A stretch of 64,000 nt of DNA, taken from contig NZ_CP049786.1 in assembly GCF_011290365.1 (NCBI RefSeq), forward strand, positions 1,674,001 to 1,738,000, given 5' to 3'. Under the pieces are notes generated by a model, which searched no databases, was not told the origin of the DNA, and saw only the letters and a list, made by a program, of their open reading frames with translations. The DNA comes from Leclercia sp. 29361 (GTDB lineage Bacteria; Pseudomonadota; Gammaproteobacteria; Enterobacterales; Enterobacteriaceae). Positions 1-9,281 of the stretch are shown here, piece after piece; positions within the stretch are counted from its first letter, which is position 1, and each line of letters opens with the position of its first letter. Both the position numbers and the translations under genes were made by a program.

Positions 1-422
1 AACCGCATAAAGCCAACTGTCTGTATCGCTCGGCGGTCATCAATGACGGGCAACCGCATAGCGTGGGGGGCGATATGGCTACCCTGATGGCCGGGCTGGC
101 CTGTGGCGAACCGAATATTACCAGCTGGCCGATGCTGCGCGACCACGCCACCTGCTTTATCTCTGCCGATGACCATCTTGCCGCCAACGGTATGCGTCTT
201 CTTGCCGCGCCGCGCCCCGGTACCGATGAGCCTTTTATTTCCGGTGAGTCTGGCGCTATCGGCGCCGGGGTGCTTCATGCCCTGATGACGCAACCGGAAT
301 ACCGCGAACTCGCTGAATCACTGCGCCTCAACGCCGGTGCCCACGTCATGTTAATCAGCACAGAAGGAGACACCTCCCCGGATATCTATGAAGAGATAGT
401 CTGGTTTGGCCGTAACGGTTAA
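1..422 (+). CDS. dpaL: diaminopropionate ammonia-lyase, C-terminal part
   Basis: The reading frame is open from base 3 to the stop at 420-422, so the window holds only the last ~139 residues of a longer gene. The visible part resembles my recollection of the C-terminus of E. coli YgeX/DpaL, with the conserved stretches GGDMATLMAGLACGEPN, FISGESGA and ISTEGDT. DpaL is a PLP enzyme that splits 2,3-diaminopropionate into pyruvate and two ammonia. The PLP-binding lysine lies upstream of the window and cannot be checked. The gene is followed by a transporter and two amidohydrolases on the same strand, which suggests that a blocked diaminopropionate is the pathway substrate (inference). Confidence 0.88.
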   Translation, partial: PHKANCLYRSAVINDGQPHSVGGDMATLMAGLACGEPNITSWPMLRDHATCFISADDHLAANGMRLLAAPRPGTDEPFISGESGAIGAGVLHALMTQPEYRELAESLRLNAGAHVMLISTEGDTSPDIYEEIVWFGRNG

Positions 423-539
423 TCGCCCACAGTAATCACAAGGGGGCCATCTTACCTACCCTACAGGCCCTCGGTATGGCACGCGTTCTGAAAATAAAAC
501 ATACGCGGCATCGCGTAATGCACAGAGAGAACATGACCG

Positions 540-1829
540 ATGAATAGTGAAAATGCTGTTACAGAAAGAGGGTGTTGCAATCCCGCAAAATGGCATAGCG
601 AAGATACCGTCTGGGTACTTGGCCTCTTCGGGACGGCAATTGGCGCAGGAGTGCTGTTTCTGCCGATAAACGCCGGGATTGGCGGCTTCTGGCCTCTGCT
701 GATTGTTTTCCTCCTCGCGTTTCCCATTACGTATCTGGCACACCGCGGGCTGGCGCGATTTATTTACTCGTCAAATACTCCGGAAAGCACCATTACCGAT
801 GCGATAGGGGAGCATTTCGGCGCGCTGGCGGGAAAGGTCTTTACCATCATCTATTTCTTCGCCGTTTACACCATTCTGATTATGTATGCGGTGGCGATAA
901 CCAATACCGCCCAGAGTTTTATCACTCACCAGTTGGGGATAGGGGAACCGCCGCGGGCGCTAGTGGCCATCGTGCTGATCCTTGGACTGATGTTTATCGT
1001 CCGACTCGGGCAGCGGTTGATCATGCGGGTGATGAGCGCATTGGTTTACCCCTTCATTCTCTCGCTTATTTTTATGGCGCTGTTTCTGATCCCACACTGG
1101 AACGGAGCGATCCTGCATACCCTGAATCTCAGTACGGTGGGTGACGGACACGGCATGTTAGTGACGCTGTGGATGACGTTTCCGGTGCTGGTGATGTCCT
1201 TTAACCACTACCCGATTATCTCCCCGATGGTGGTGCGCCAGAAGCAGCGCTACGGGCTGGCGCTGGCCGAGCGTAAATGCGGCCAAATCCAGCGCTACGG
1301 CATCCTGTTGATGACCCTGGTGGTGCTGTTTTTCGTGCTCAGCTGCGTGTTGAGCCTGTCGCCACAGCAGCTGGCGGAGGCGAAGGTACAGAATCTCTCC
1401 ATCCTCTCGTACCTCGCTAACCAGTTTGATACTCCGGTTATCGCCTGGCTATCACCGATGATCGCCTTTGTCGCCATAACCAAATCCTTCCTGGGCCACT
1501 ATATCGGTGCCTATGAATCGCTGCGCGATCTGATCGTTGAAGCCGCAGCCGCGCGGGGGAAAAAACCGGCCATCCGCTCGGTTGATGCGGCGATCCTGAT
1601 TTTTATGGTTCTGACCTGCTGGTTCGCCGCCTACAAAAATCCCAGCATCCTCGGGATCATTGAGTACATCAGCGGCCCCACCGGGGCGGTGATCCTCCTG
1701 CTGTTACCCATGTACGCCATCCATAAATTACCCGCGCTGGCGCCGTACCGCGGCAAAGCCAGCAACGTTTTTGTCACCCTGATTGGGTTGATTACCGTAT
1801 CCGCCATTTTTTACGGCATGTTCCAGTAA
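540..1829 (+). CDS. SdaC/DlsT-type amino-acid:H+ symporter (HAAAP family)
   Basis: A 429-residue inner-membrane protein of the hydroxy/aromatic amino acid permease family, the same length as E. coli SdaC and close to DlsT, YhjV and TdcC. The family signature GLFGTAIGAGVLFLPINAG is at residues ~28-46, the FNHYPIISPM segment is mid-protein, and about eleven hydrophobic segments follow. Family members import serine, threonine or related amino acids with protons. It starts 117 bp after the dpaL stop and is followed 23 bp later by the first M20 hydrolase, so it is probably part of the dpaL operon. The substrate is not evident; from context it may be diaminopropionate or an N-acyl derivative. Confidence 0.85.
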   Translation: MNSENAVTERGCCNPAKWHSEDTVWVLGLFGTAIGAGVLFLPINAGIGGFWPLLIVFLLAFPITYLAHRGLARFIYSSNTPESTITDAIGEHFGALAGKVFTIIYFFAVYTILIMYAVAITNTAQSFITHQLGIGEPPRALVAIVLILGLMFIVRLGQRLIMRVMSALVYPFILSLIFMALFLIPHWNGAILHTLNLSTVGDGHGMLVTLWMTFPVLVMSFNHYPIISPMVVRQKQRYGLALAERKCGQIQRYGILLMTLVVLFFVLSCVLSLSPQQLAEAKVQNLSILSYLANQFDTPVIAWLSPMIAFVAITKSFLGHYIGAYESLRDLIVEAAAARGKKPAIRSVDAAILIFMVLTCWFAAYKNPSILGIIEYISGPTGAVILLLLPMYAIHKLPALAPYRGKASNVFVTLIGLITVSAIFYGMFQ

Positions 1830-1852
1830 CCACGATCAATAGCGAGACTTTT

Positions 1853-3091
1853 ATGCGTCACTATCTACAGATTAACGGCCAGCGGCTTATCGATTCTCTC
1901 TTCGCTCTCGGCGAATGCGGCGCGCTGGAGGGCGGGGGCGTCTGTCGCCTGGCGGCCACCGCCGAGGATAAAGCAGGCCGGGATTTCGTTGTCGCCAGAA
2001 TGAAGGCCCTGGGGCTGGATATCAGTATTGATGCGATTGGCAACGTCACCGGCGTCTATGCCGGCGAAGAGGCGCTGCCCATGGTGATGATGGGATCGCA
2101 TATCGATACCGTCGGCACCGGTGGCCTGTATGACGGCAACTACGGCGTCATGGCCGGGCTTGAGGTGATTGCCACGCTACAGGAGGCGGGGATCCGCCCC
2201 CGGCGTCCACTGGCGGTCACCTTCTTTACCAATGAAGAGGGGGTCCGCTTCCAGCCCGATATGATGGGCAGCGTGGTGTTTGCCGGGGAGTATCCTCTGG
2301 AGACGGCGCTGGCGGCGAAAGATCGCGATGGTATTACCCTTGACGAGGCGCTGCAGGCGATTGGCTATAAAGGCGAACGCAGGCCTGGCGATATGTCGGT
2401 GGACAGCTACGTTGAACTGCATATTGAGCAGGGGCCGATCCTCGATAAAGAGGGAACCGATATCGGGGTAGTCACCGGCGTCCAGGGGATCTCATGGCAA
2501 GAGCTGACCCTGACCGGCGTCTCCAACCACGCCGGAACCACGCCGATGTCGATGCGTCACGACGCCGGTCTGGCGGCAGCCAGAATCGCCGTTTTTGCCC
2601 GTGAACTGGCAATGACTCTCGGCGGCGATCAGGTCGCCACGGTAGGGCACATCAGCGTCAAACCCAATCTGATTAACGTCATTCCCAACCAGGTGGTGAT
2701 GTCGGTGGATCTGCGCAATACCAATAACGCGATCCTGAAACTGGCGGAACAGCGGCTGGCGGATTTTATCGCCACCACGGCACAGGACGAAGGAGTGGAA
2801 ATTACCAGCCGGTCGCTGGTGCGCTTCGATCCGGTCATTTTTGCCGATGACATCGTCAACGCCGTGGAAGACGAGGCGCAGCGTCAGGGCCTGAGCTTCC
2901 GGAGGCTGCCGAGCGGCGCGGGCCACGATGCGCAGTTTATGGCCTCACTATGCCCGTCCGGGATGATCTTCGTCCCCTGCGTCGACGGCATCAGCCATAA
3001 CATCAACGAACACAGCGACCCCAAAGACCTGATTGCCGGTGCCAACGTGCTGCTGCAGGTAGTTTTACAGCGCGCTCAGCGCCCGGCTTAA
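1853..3091 (+). CDS. M20 amidase, allantoate amidohydrolase / N-carbamoyl-amino acid hydrolase type
   Basis: A 412-residue dinuclear-metal amidohydrolase of the AllC/HyuC/beta-ureidopropionase group. Metal-ligand motifs are in place: GSHIDTV (H83), DGNYGVMAG (D94), NEEG (E128/E129), ELHIEQGP (H190), and a late HNINEHSD motif. SGAGHDAQFM, typical of the group, is also present. Such enzymes hydrolyse N-carbamoyl or ureido amino acids, or remove other small N-blocking groups. The gene lies 23 bp after the transporter and 15 bp before a second M20 enzyme. It could be annotated allC, but no other allantoin gene is in the window, so I leave the symbol open. Confidence 0.82.
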   Translation: MRHYLQINGQRLIDSLFALGECGALEGGGVCRLAATAEDKAGRDFVVARMKALGLDISIDAIGNVTGVYAGEEALPMVMMGSHIDTVGTGGLYDGNYGVMAGLEVIATLQEAGIRPRRPLAVTFFTNEEGVRFQPDMMGSVVFAGEYPLETALAAKDRDGITLDEALQAIGYKGERRPGDMSVDSYVELHIEQGPILDKEGTDIGVVTGVQGISWQELTLTGVSNHAGTTPMSMRHDAGLAAARIAVFARELAMTLGGDQVATVGHISVKPNLINVIPNQVVMSVDLRNTNNAILKLAEQRLADFIATTAQDEGVEITSRSLVRFDPVIFADDIVNAVEDEAQRQGLSFRRLPSGAGHDAQFMASLCPSGMIFVPCVDGISHNINEHSDPKDLIAGANVLLQVVLQRAQRPA

Positions 3092-3106
3092 CCTTAACTG
3101 GAGAGT

Positions 3107-4273
3107 ATGATGAATCAGGAACAGCTTAAGCAGCAGCTTATCGCATGGCGTCACCATCTTCATGCCAACCCGGAAAGCGCCTTTGAAGAGGTCAAAACCG
3201 CGCAGTTTATTGCTGAAAAACTCGAGAGTATGGGGATGGAGGTGCATCGTGGCATTGGCAAAACCGGGTTGGTGGGGATGCTGAAATGCGGGGAGGGTAA
3301 GGGTGTTATCGCGATCCGCGCCGATATCGACGCCATTCAACTGACGGAAAAGGGCGAGATGCCTTATCGCTCGGACATCCCTGAACGCATGCACGGCTGC
3401 GGTCATGACGGCCATACCTGCATTGCGCTGGGGGCGGCGCAGTTGTTATTACAGCGCCAGAACTTTAATGGCACCGTCTGCTTTGTTTTCCAGCCAGCCG
3501 AGGAGCCGGGTTACGGTGCGAAGGCGATGATGGCGGATGGGGTCATTGAGCGTTTTGGCATTGAAGAGATCTATGGCCTGCACAATATGCCGGGGATGAA
3601 GGCCGGGACGATCGCCACCCGGGTTGGCGGCATTATGGCCAGCGAAGATAACTTTATTATCCGTATTACCGGCCAGGGGGCGCATGCCGCAAGACCACAT
3701 ATGGCCAAAGATCCGCTGGTGATTGCCGCAGAGATTATTCTGGCGCTACAAACCATCGTCTCGCGTAACCTCGATCCGAACGTACCGGCGGTGATCTCCT
3801 GCACGGAGTTGCACACCGATGGCATCCGCAATGCTATTCCAACCCATGTCGAAATCAAAGGCGATACCCGCAGCGACTCCCCGGCGGTGCAGGCCCTACT
3901 CGAGGAGCGGATGCGCACTCTCAGCCAAGCGATTTGCGCAATGCACGGGGCGCAGTGCGAGTTCAGCTACACCCATGAGTTCGCGCCGACCGTAAACTGG
4001 CAGCAGTGCGTGGATGTGGCCGTGAACGCGGCGGTAAATGTGGTGGGCGCAGAGCGGGTGGAGGGCAACGTTGCGCCGATGATGATCTCGGAAGATTTCG
4101 GTGCTTTCCTGCAGCAGGTACCCGGCTGCTTTGTTTTTTTAGGTAATGGCGATGCATCGGACCCGCAGGGCAATACGCCGCTGCACAATGCCTGCTATGA
4201 CTTTAACGATGAAATTTTACTGACCGGGGCGGAGTATTTCGCGGAGATCGTCAGAACCCGTCTGCCACTGTAG
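3107..4273 (+). CDS. M20D amidohydrolase (hippurate hydrolase / N-acyl-amino acid hydrolase type)
   Basis: A 388-residue cytoplasmic peptidase of family M20D. The motifs are RADIDAI (~73), HGCGHDGH (~96-103), QPAEEPG and the IYGLHNMPG segment; these supply the metal ligands and catalytic glutamate of IAA-amino-acid, hippurate and N-acetyl-diaminopimelate hydrolases. It starts ATGATG after a GGAG ribosome site, 15 bp behind the previous hydrolase, and ends at a strong bidirectional terminator, so it is the last gene of the dpaL transcription unit. Likely role: removing an acyl group from an amino acid so that DpaL can act (inference). Exact substrate unknown. Confidence 0.83.
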   Translation: MMNQEQLKQQLIAWRHHLHANPESAFEEVKTAQFIAEKLESMGMEVHRGIGKTGLVGMLKCGEGKGVIAIRADIDAIQLTEKGEMPYRSDIPERMHGCGHDGHTCIALGAAQLLLQRQNFNGTVCFVFQPAEEPGYGAKAMMADGVIERFGIEEIYGLHNMPGMKAGTIATRVGGIMASEDNFIIRITGQGAHAARPHMAKDPLVIAAEIILALQTIVSRNLDPNVPAVISCTELHTDGIRNAIPTHVEIKGDTRSDSPAVQALLEERMRTLSQAICAMHGAQCEFSYTHEFAPTVNWQQCVDVAVNAAVNVVGAERVEGNVAPMMISEDFGAFLQQVPGCFVFLGNGDASDPQGNTPLHNACYDFNDEILLTGAEYFAEIVRTRLPL

Positions 4274-4285
4274 CGCGAGGGAAAG

Positions 4286-4322
4286 AAAAAGGGCCTCTGC
4301 ATCGCTGCAGGGGCCCTTTGTT
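4286..4322. terminator. bidirectional rho-independent terminator
   Basis: AAAGGGCC...GGCCCTTT inverted repeat with a GC-rich inner stem, an A-run on the left and a T-run on the right. It sits between the convergent M20D hydrolase and pncB genes and can end both. Confidence 0.85.
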
Positions 4323-4329
4323 TTGGAAA

Positions 4330-5532
4330 TCAGCTGGCGATTTTAACCTGCGGCAGGTCGAACGCTTTACGCAGGGCACGGACAAAGGCTTTGTCATGGC
4401 AAATGGTTTTGCCCGGGCTGTCGGAGAGTTTCGCCACCGGCTTGCCGTTACATTCCACCAGTTTAATGACGATATTCAGCGGTTTTACCTGGGGAATATC
4501 GCAGGTTAAACGGGTACCAATGCCAAAGCCCAGATTGATGCGCGAGGAGAAGTGCCGGTACAGGCCTACCGCTTTTGGCATGTCGAGATTATCGGAGAAG
4601 ACCAGCACTTTACTCATTGGGTCGATGCCCAGCTTTTGATAATGGGCGATCGCTTTCTCACCCCACTCCAGCGGATCGCCGGAGTCATGGCGCAACCCCT
4701 GATAGGCCGTGGCAAACTCCGGGCCGAAATCGCGCAGGAAGGCGTCCATGGTAATACAGTCGGTTAAGGCGATCCCAAGCTGGTCTGGATACTCGTCAAG
4801 CCAGGCCGCCAGCGCCGCACGCTGGCTTGTCGCCAGTTCCGGGCTGATCTGCTGGTGCGCCTGGAACCACTCATGGGCCTGGGTACCCATCGGGGTGAGG
4901 TTCAGACGGCGGGCCAGATCGTAATTGCTGGTGCCAACAAACCACGGCTCCTGCTGCAGTCGCTCAACGATGGCCTGCTGCACCTCGCGGGAGAAACGGC
5001 GGCGGGTACCAAAATCCATCAGGCGGAAACGCGACATATCCAGCGATTCGGTAAGCCCGGCAAAATCAACCAGCTTGTTTTCCAGGGTGGCCAATGCCTG
5101 CTCAACGCTGGCCTCCGGGGAACGGAAGCGGTGCACCAGCTCGCTGATCACCGCCAGCAGCGGTACTTCCCACATGATCACTTCCCGCCACGGACCTTCA
5201 AGGCGAATATGCAGCTTGCCGTTATCATTGCTGATCTGCACCTGGGTCGGATCGTAGCGGAAATTCCGCAGCCACTGGAGGTAGTCTTCTTTAAAGAAGG
5301 GCAGGCCGGAGAGCCACTGGAATTCATCATCCTGCAGATGAAGATGCTGCATAGCGTCGACTTGCTCACGAATGGCATCGGCGTAGATCCCAAGCAAATC
5401 ATCACCACGGCAGCGAAACTCGGCCGCGACCTGTACGTCGTGGTAGTGGTGAAATACGGCTTGCTGCATATGCAGTTTATACGCGTCGGTATCCAGCAGC
5501 GTATGCAGAACAGGTGAAGCGAATCGAGTCAT
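4330..5532 (-). CDS. pncB: nicotinate phosphoribosyltransferase
   Basis: A 400-residue protein matching E. coli PncB in length and nearly throughout. It condenses nicotinate with PRPP, driven by ATP, to give nicotinate mononucleotide in NAD salvage. The start is set at [10 protein letters not shown]; an upstream in-frame ATG at 5580 would add 16 non-conserved residues and run through the NadR-box region. Conserved blocks include [24 protein letters not shown]-type HEWFQAHQQ (region of the phosphorylated His) and LRHDSGDP. It is transcribed away from pepN and ends at the bidirectional terminator shared with the M20 gene. Confidence 0.97.
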   Translation of the reverse strand: MTRFASPVLHTLLDTDAYKLHMQQAVFHHYHDVQVAAEFRCRGDDLLGIYADAIREQVDAMQHLHLQDDEFQWLSGLPFFKEDYLQWLRNFRYDPTQVQISNDNGKLHIRLEGPWREVIMWEVPLLAVISELVHRFRSPEASVEQALATLENKLVDFAGLTESLDMSRFRLMDFGTRRRFSREVQQAIVERLQQEPWFVGTSNYDLARRLNLTPMGTQAHEWFQAHQQISPELATSQRAALAAWLDEYPDQLGIALTDCITMDAFLRDFGPEFATAYQGLRHDSGDPLEWGEKAIAHYQKLGIDPMSKVLVFSDNLDMPKAVGLYRHFSSRINLGFGIGTRLTCDIPQVKPLNIVIKLVECNGKPVAKLSDSPGKTICHDKAFVRALRKAFDLPQVKIAS

Positions 5533-5561
5533 AGGCGCGCAATAGCATCCTCTCACGGGAG

Positions 5562-5579
5562 CGTTTAGTACAATAAACA
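5562..5579 (-). promoter_or_regulatory. NadR box upstream of pncB
   Basis: Read on the minus strand this is TGTTTA-N6-TAAACG, one base from the NadR operator TGTTTA-N6-TAAACA. It lies 30 bp before the pncB start codon, where NAD-responsive repression of pncB by NadR is known in enteric bacteria. Confidence 0.75.
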
Positions 5580-5796
5580 ACTATTGAAACCGCTGGAGTA
5601 TACCCTGTTTAGCGATTTATTGAACCCCGATCACACCATAAGCCTGAACCAGGGTCGAGTGCATTTCGTGCCGCATGTTATATAAATGTAGCAAATAGAG
5701 TGTTTGTGACTGAAAAGATGAACATTCTGCATAGCGCGTTTTACACAACAGGAATAGACTGGTTCGTTATTCGACAAACGATGCAAAAGGTTTTCT

Positions 5797-8409
5797 ATGA
5801 CACAACAGCCTCAAGCCAAATACCGCCACGACTACCGTGCGCCCGATTACCTGATTAGCGATATCGACCTGACTTTTGACCTGGATGCCACCAAAACCGT
5901 TGTCACGGCGGTCAGCCAGGTAACACGCCATAACACCACGGCGGTGCCGCTGCGTCTTGACGGCGAAGATCTGACCCTGGTGTCGGTGCACGTTAACGAC
6001 ACCGCATGGACTGACTATAAAGAAGAAAACAACCAGCTGGTGCTCGACAACCTGCCGGAGCGTTTTACCTTACGCATCGTCAACGAAATCAGCCCGGCGT
6101 CCAACACCGCGCTGGAGGGGTTATACCAGTCGGGTGTCGCGCTCTGTACCCAGTGTGAAGCGGAAGGTTTCCGTCACATTACCTGGTACCTGGATCGCCC
6201 GGATGTACTGGCCCGCTTCACCACCAAAATCATTGCCGATAAAGCCACCTATCCGTTCCTGCTCTCCAACGGCAACCGCGTCGGTGAAGGCGATCTGGAA
6301 AACGGTCGTCACTGGGTGCAGTGGCAGGATCCGTTCCCGAAACCCTGTTACCTGTTTGCGCTGGTGGCGGGTGATTTTGACGTCCTGCGTGACACTTTCA
6401 CTACCCGTTCCGGCCGTGAAGTGGCGCTGGAGCTGTTTGTCGATCGCGGCAACCTCGATCGCGCGCCGTGGGCGATGACCTCGCTCATCAACTCCATGAA
6501 GTGGGACGAAGAGCGTTTCGGCCTTGAGTATGACCTCGACATCTATATGATCGTCGCTGTCGACTTCTTTAATATGGGCGCGATGGAGAACAAAGGCCTC
6601 AACGTCTTTAACTCCAAATATGTGCTGGCGCGTACCGACACCGCTACCGATAAAGACTACCTCGATATCGAGCGCGTTATCGGCCACGAATATTTCCATA
6701 ACTGGACCGGTAACCGTGTGACCTGCCGCGACTGGTTCCAGCTGAGCCTGAAAGAGGGCTTAACCGTCTTCCGCGATCAGGAGTTCAGCTCTGACCTCGG
6801 CTCGCGCGCGGTTAACCGCATCAACAATGTGCGCACCATGCGCGGCCTGCAGTTTGCCGAAGACGCCAGCCCGATGGCGCACCCGATCCGTCCGGATAAA
6901 GTGATCGAGATGAACAACTTCTACACCCTGACGGTGTATGAGAAGGGTTCTGAAATCATCCGCATGATCCACACTCTGCTGGGTGAAGTGAATTTCCAGA
7001 AAGGGATGCAGCTCTATTTCGAGCGTCACGATGGCAGCGCGGCCACCTGCGACGATTTCGTGCAGGCGATGGAAGATGCCTCTAACGTCGATCTGTCCCA
7101 CTTCCGCCGCTGGTACAGCCAGGCCGGTACGCCGATTGTGACCGTCAAAGACGACTACAACCCGGAAACCGAGCAGTACACCCTGACCATCAGCCAGCGC
7201 ACGCCGCCGACGGCCGAGCAGGAAGAGAAGCACCCGCTGCATATCCCGTTCGCCATTGAGCTGTACGATAACGAAGGCAAAGTGATCCCGCTGCAGAAGG
7301 GCGGTCATCCGGTGCATAACGTGCTGAACGTGACTCAGGCCGAGCAGACCTTCGTCTTTGACAACGTCTGGTTCCAGCCGGTGCCTGCGCTGCTGTGCGA
7401 ATTCTCCGCGCCAGTTAAGCTGGAGTACAAGTGGAGCGATCAGCAGCTGACCTTCCTGATGCGTCACGCGCGTAACGACTTCTCCCGCTGGGATGCCGCG
7501 CAGAGCCTGCTGGCAACCTATATCAAGCTCAACGTAAATCGTCATCAGCAGGGCCAGCCGCTCTCTCTGCCGGTCCACGTGGCCGACGCCTTCCGTGCGA
7601 TCCTGCTGGATGAAACGATCGACCCGGCGCTGGCGGCTGAAATTCTGACCCTGCCGTCCGCGACTGAAATCGCCGAGCTGTTTGAGATTATCGACCCGAT
7701 TGCGATCGTGGCCGTACGTGAAGCCCTGACCCGTACCCTGGCGACCGAGCTGGCAGATGAGTTCCTCGCTATCTACAACCACCACAAGCTGGATGCTTAC
7801 CGGGTTGAGCATGCCGATATCGGCAAGCGCGCGCTGCGTAACACCTGCCTGCGCTATCTGGCGTTTGGCGAAACCGCGCTCGCCAACGAGCTGGTCAGCC
7901 AGCAGTATCACACTGCCGACAACATGACCGACGCGCTGGCCGCGCTGGCTGCAAGCGTAGCCGCAGAGCTGCCGTGCCGTGATGCCCTGATGCAGGAGTA
8001 TGACGACAAGTGGCATCAGGACGGTCTGGTGATGGACAAGTGGTTCATTCTGCAGTCCACCAGCCCGGCCGCCGACGTGGTGAACAAGGTGCGCAGCCTG
8101 CTTGAGCACCGCTCATTCACCCTGAGCAACCCGAACCGCGTCCGCTCCCTGATCGGTGCCTTCGCCAGCAGCAACCCGGCCGCCTTCCATGCGGAAGATG
8201 GCAGCGGCTACCAGTTTATGGTGGAGATGCTGACCGAGCTTAACAGCCGTAACCCGCAGGTGGCGTCACGTCTGATTGAGCCGCTGATCCGTCTGAAACG
8301 CTACGATGCCACGCGTCAGGCGAAGATGCGTGCGGCGCTGGAGCAGTTGAAAGGGCTGGAGAATCTGTCCGGGGATCTGTACGAGAAGATCAGTAAGGCT
8401 TTAGCCTAA
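5797..8409 (+). CDS. pepN: aminopeptidase N
   Basis: An 870-residue M1 zinc aminopeptidase, the same length as E. coli PepN. The substrate-binding GAMEN motif is near residue 261 and the zinc motif HEYFH near 297-301, with the downstream glutamate in LKEGLTVFRDQEF. It removes N-terminal residues from peptides in the cytoplasm and is a main broad-specificity aminopeptidase. Divergent from pncB across 264 bp. It is monocistronic: an 86-bp composite repeat containing a terminator begins 19 bp after the stop codon. Confidence 0.98.
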   Translation: MTQQPQAKYRHDYRAPDYLISDIDLTFDLDATKTVVTAVSQVTRHNTTAVPLRLDGEDLTLVSVHVNDTAWTDYKEENNQLVLDNLPERFTLRIVNEISPASNTALEGLYQSGVALCTQCEAEGFRHITWYLDRPDVLARFTTKIIADKATYPFLLSNGNRVGEGDLENGRHWVQWQDPFPKPCYLFALVAGDFDVLRDTFTTRSGREVALELFVDRGNLDRAPWAMTSLINSMKWDEERFGLEYDLDIYMIVAVDFFNMGAMENKGLNVFNSKYVLARTDTATDKDYLDIERVIGHEYFHNWTGNRVTCRDWFQLSLKEGLTVFRDQEFSSDLGSRAVNRINNVRTMRGLQFAEDASPMAHPIRPDKVIEMNNFYTLTVYEKGSEIIRMIHTLLGEVNFQKGMQLYFERHDGSAATCDDFVQAMEDASNVDLSHFRRWYSQAGTPIVTVKDDYNPETEQYTLTISQRTPPTAEQEEKHPLHIPFAIELYDNEGKVIPLQKGGHPVHNVLNVTQAEQTFVFDNVWFQPVPALLCEFSAPVKLEYKWSDQQLTFLMRHARNDFSRWDAAQSLLATYIKLNVNRHQQGQPLSLPVHVADAFRAILLDETIDPALAAEILTLPSATEIAELFEIIDPIAIVAVREALTRTLATELADEFLAIYNHHKLDAYRVEHADIGKRALRNTCLRYLAFGETALANELVSQQYHTADNMTDALAALAASVAAELPCRDALMQEYDDKWHQDGLVMDKWFILQSTSPAADVVNKVRSLLEHRSFTLSNPNRVRSLIGAFASSNPAAFHAEDGSGYQFMVEMLTELNSRNPQVASRLIEPLIRLKRYDATRQAKMRAALEQLKGLENLSGDLYEKISKALA

Positions 8410-8428
8410 AAGAAATGCCCGGTGGCAA

Positions 8429-8514
8429 GGTAAAGGCAAAACGGCAACCAGAGGTTGCCGTTTTTATTGTTTGTACCCTCTCCCCGTGGGAGAGGGCCAG
8501 GGTGAGGGCATCAG
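8429..8514 (+). repeat. 86-bp composite repeat, copy A (terminator plus GGGAGAGGG hairpin)
   Basis: The segment aligns without gaps to 48067-48152 at 72 of 86 positions by my hand count. It contains a terminator hairpin (GGCAAC/GTTGCC with T-run), then a CCCTCTCCC/GGGAGAGGG palindrome and the tail GGGTGAGGGCATCAG. Differences cluster in the hairpin loops and the spacer. Its last bases include the ssuB stop codon. Confidence 0.85.
8438..8466 (+). terminator. pepN rho-independent terminator
   Basis: AAAACGGCAAC, a five-base loop, GTTGCCGTTTTTA: an A/T-flanked stem that also reads as a terminator on the minus strand for ssuB. It is the left half of the composite repeat. Confidence 0.85.
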
Positions 8515-9281
8515 GCATTAGCCGTAATTAACTGCCGCTCCGTTACCCCACGCTTCATCACCCGATCCAACACCTCCGCTTCCAGCTCCGCCAGCCGCGC
8601 TGAACCCACCCGACGAGGACGTGGAAGGTCCACCGTCAGATCCAGCCCAATCTTGCCCTCCTCAATCAGCAGCACCCGGTCCGCCATGGCCACGGCTTCA
8701 CTCACATCGTGAGTGACCAGCAGCACCGTAAAGCCGTGCTCCTGCCATAGCGAGACGATCAGATCCTGCATCTCAATCCGCGTCAGCGCATCCAGCGCCC
8801 CCAGGGGTTCATCCAGCAGCAACAGGCCCGGGCGATGGATCAGCGCTCTGGCCAGCGCCACACGCTGTTTTTGTCCGCCGGAAAGGGCGGCAGGCCACTC
8901 ACCTGCGCGATTGTCCAGTCCGACGGCGGCCAGGGCTTGTAACGCCTGCGCTTTCCAGTTGCCTTTCAGCCCCAGACCAACGTTATCAATCACCGTTTTC
9001 CACGGTAGCAGACGTGCATCCTGGAACATCATCCTGGTATCGTCCTGGATATCCGCCAGCGGGGTGTTCCCGGCCAGCAGCTCACCGCCGTTAGGTGCTT
9101 CCAGTCCGGCCAGCAGGCGCAGCAGGGTGCTTTTACCGCCGCCGCTGCGGCCCACCACCGCCACGAATTGCCCGGCCGGGATGTGCAGTTCCAGTTCGTT
9201 CAGAATGGTGTTTTCGCCGTAGCGTTTGGTCACGCCGTTAAGCAGCAGCGGCGTCCCCTGATTTAAGCGAGCGGTATTCAT
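8511..9281 (-). CDS. ssuB: alkanesulfonate ABC transporter ATPase
   Basis: A 256-residue ABC ATPase: Walker [10 protein letters not shown] (44-52), signature LSGGQKQR (133-140), Walker B LLLLDEP (153-159). It energises the SsuABC importer of aliphatic sulfonates. It is the last gene of ssuEADCB, as in E. coli, and its start overlaps the ssuC stop by 4 bp. Its stop codon lies within the composite repeat at 8429-8514, so the repeat inserted or arose right at the operon end. Confidence 0.96.
   Translation of the reverse strand: MNTARLNQGTPLLLNGVTKRYGENTILNELELHIPAGQFVAVVGRSGGGKSTLLRLLAGLEAPNGGELLAGNTPLADIQDDTRMMFQDARLLPWKTVIDNVGLGLKGNWKAQALQALAAVGLDNRAGEWPAALSGGQKQRVALARALIHRPGLLLLDEPLGALDALTRIEMQDLIVSLWQEHGFTVLLVTHDVSEAVAMADRVLLIEEGKIGLDLTVDLPRPRRVGSARLAELEAEVLDRVMKRGVTERQLITANA

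Noticed and set aside
6760..8109. 449-codon open frame on the minus strand
   Set aside because: Antisense shadow of pepN; no start context, no family resemblance.
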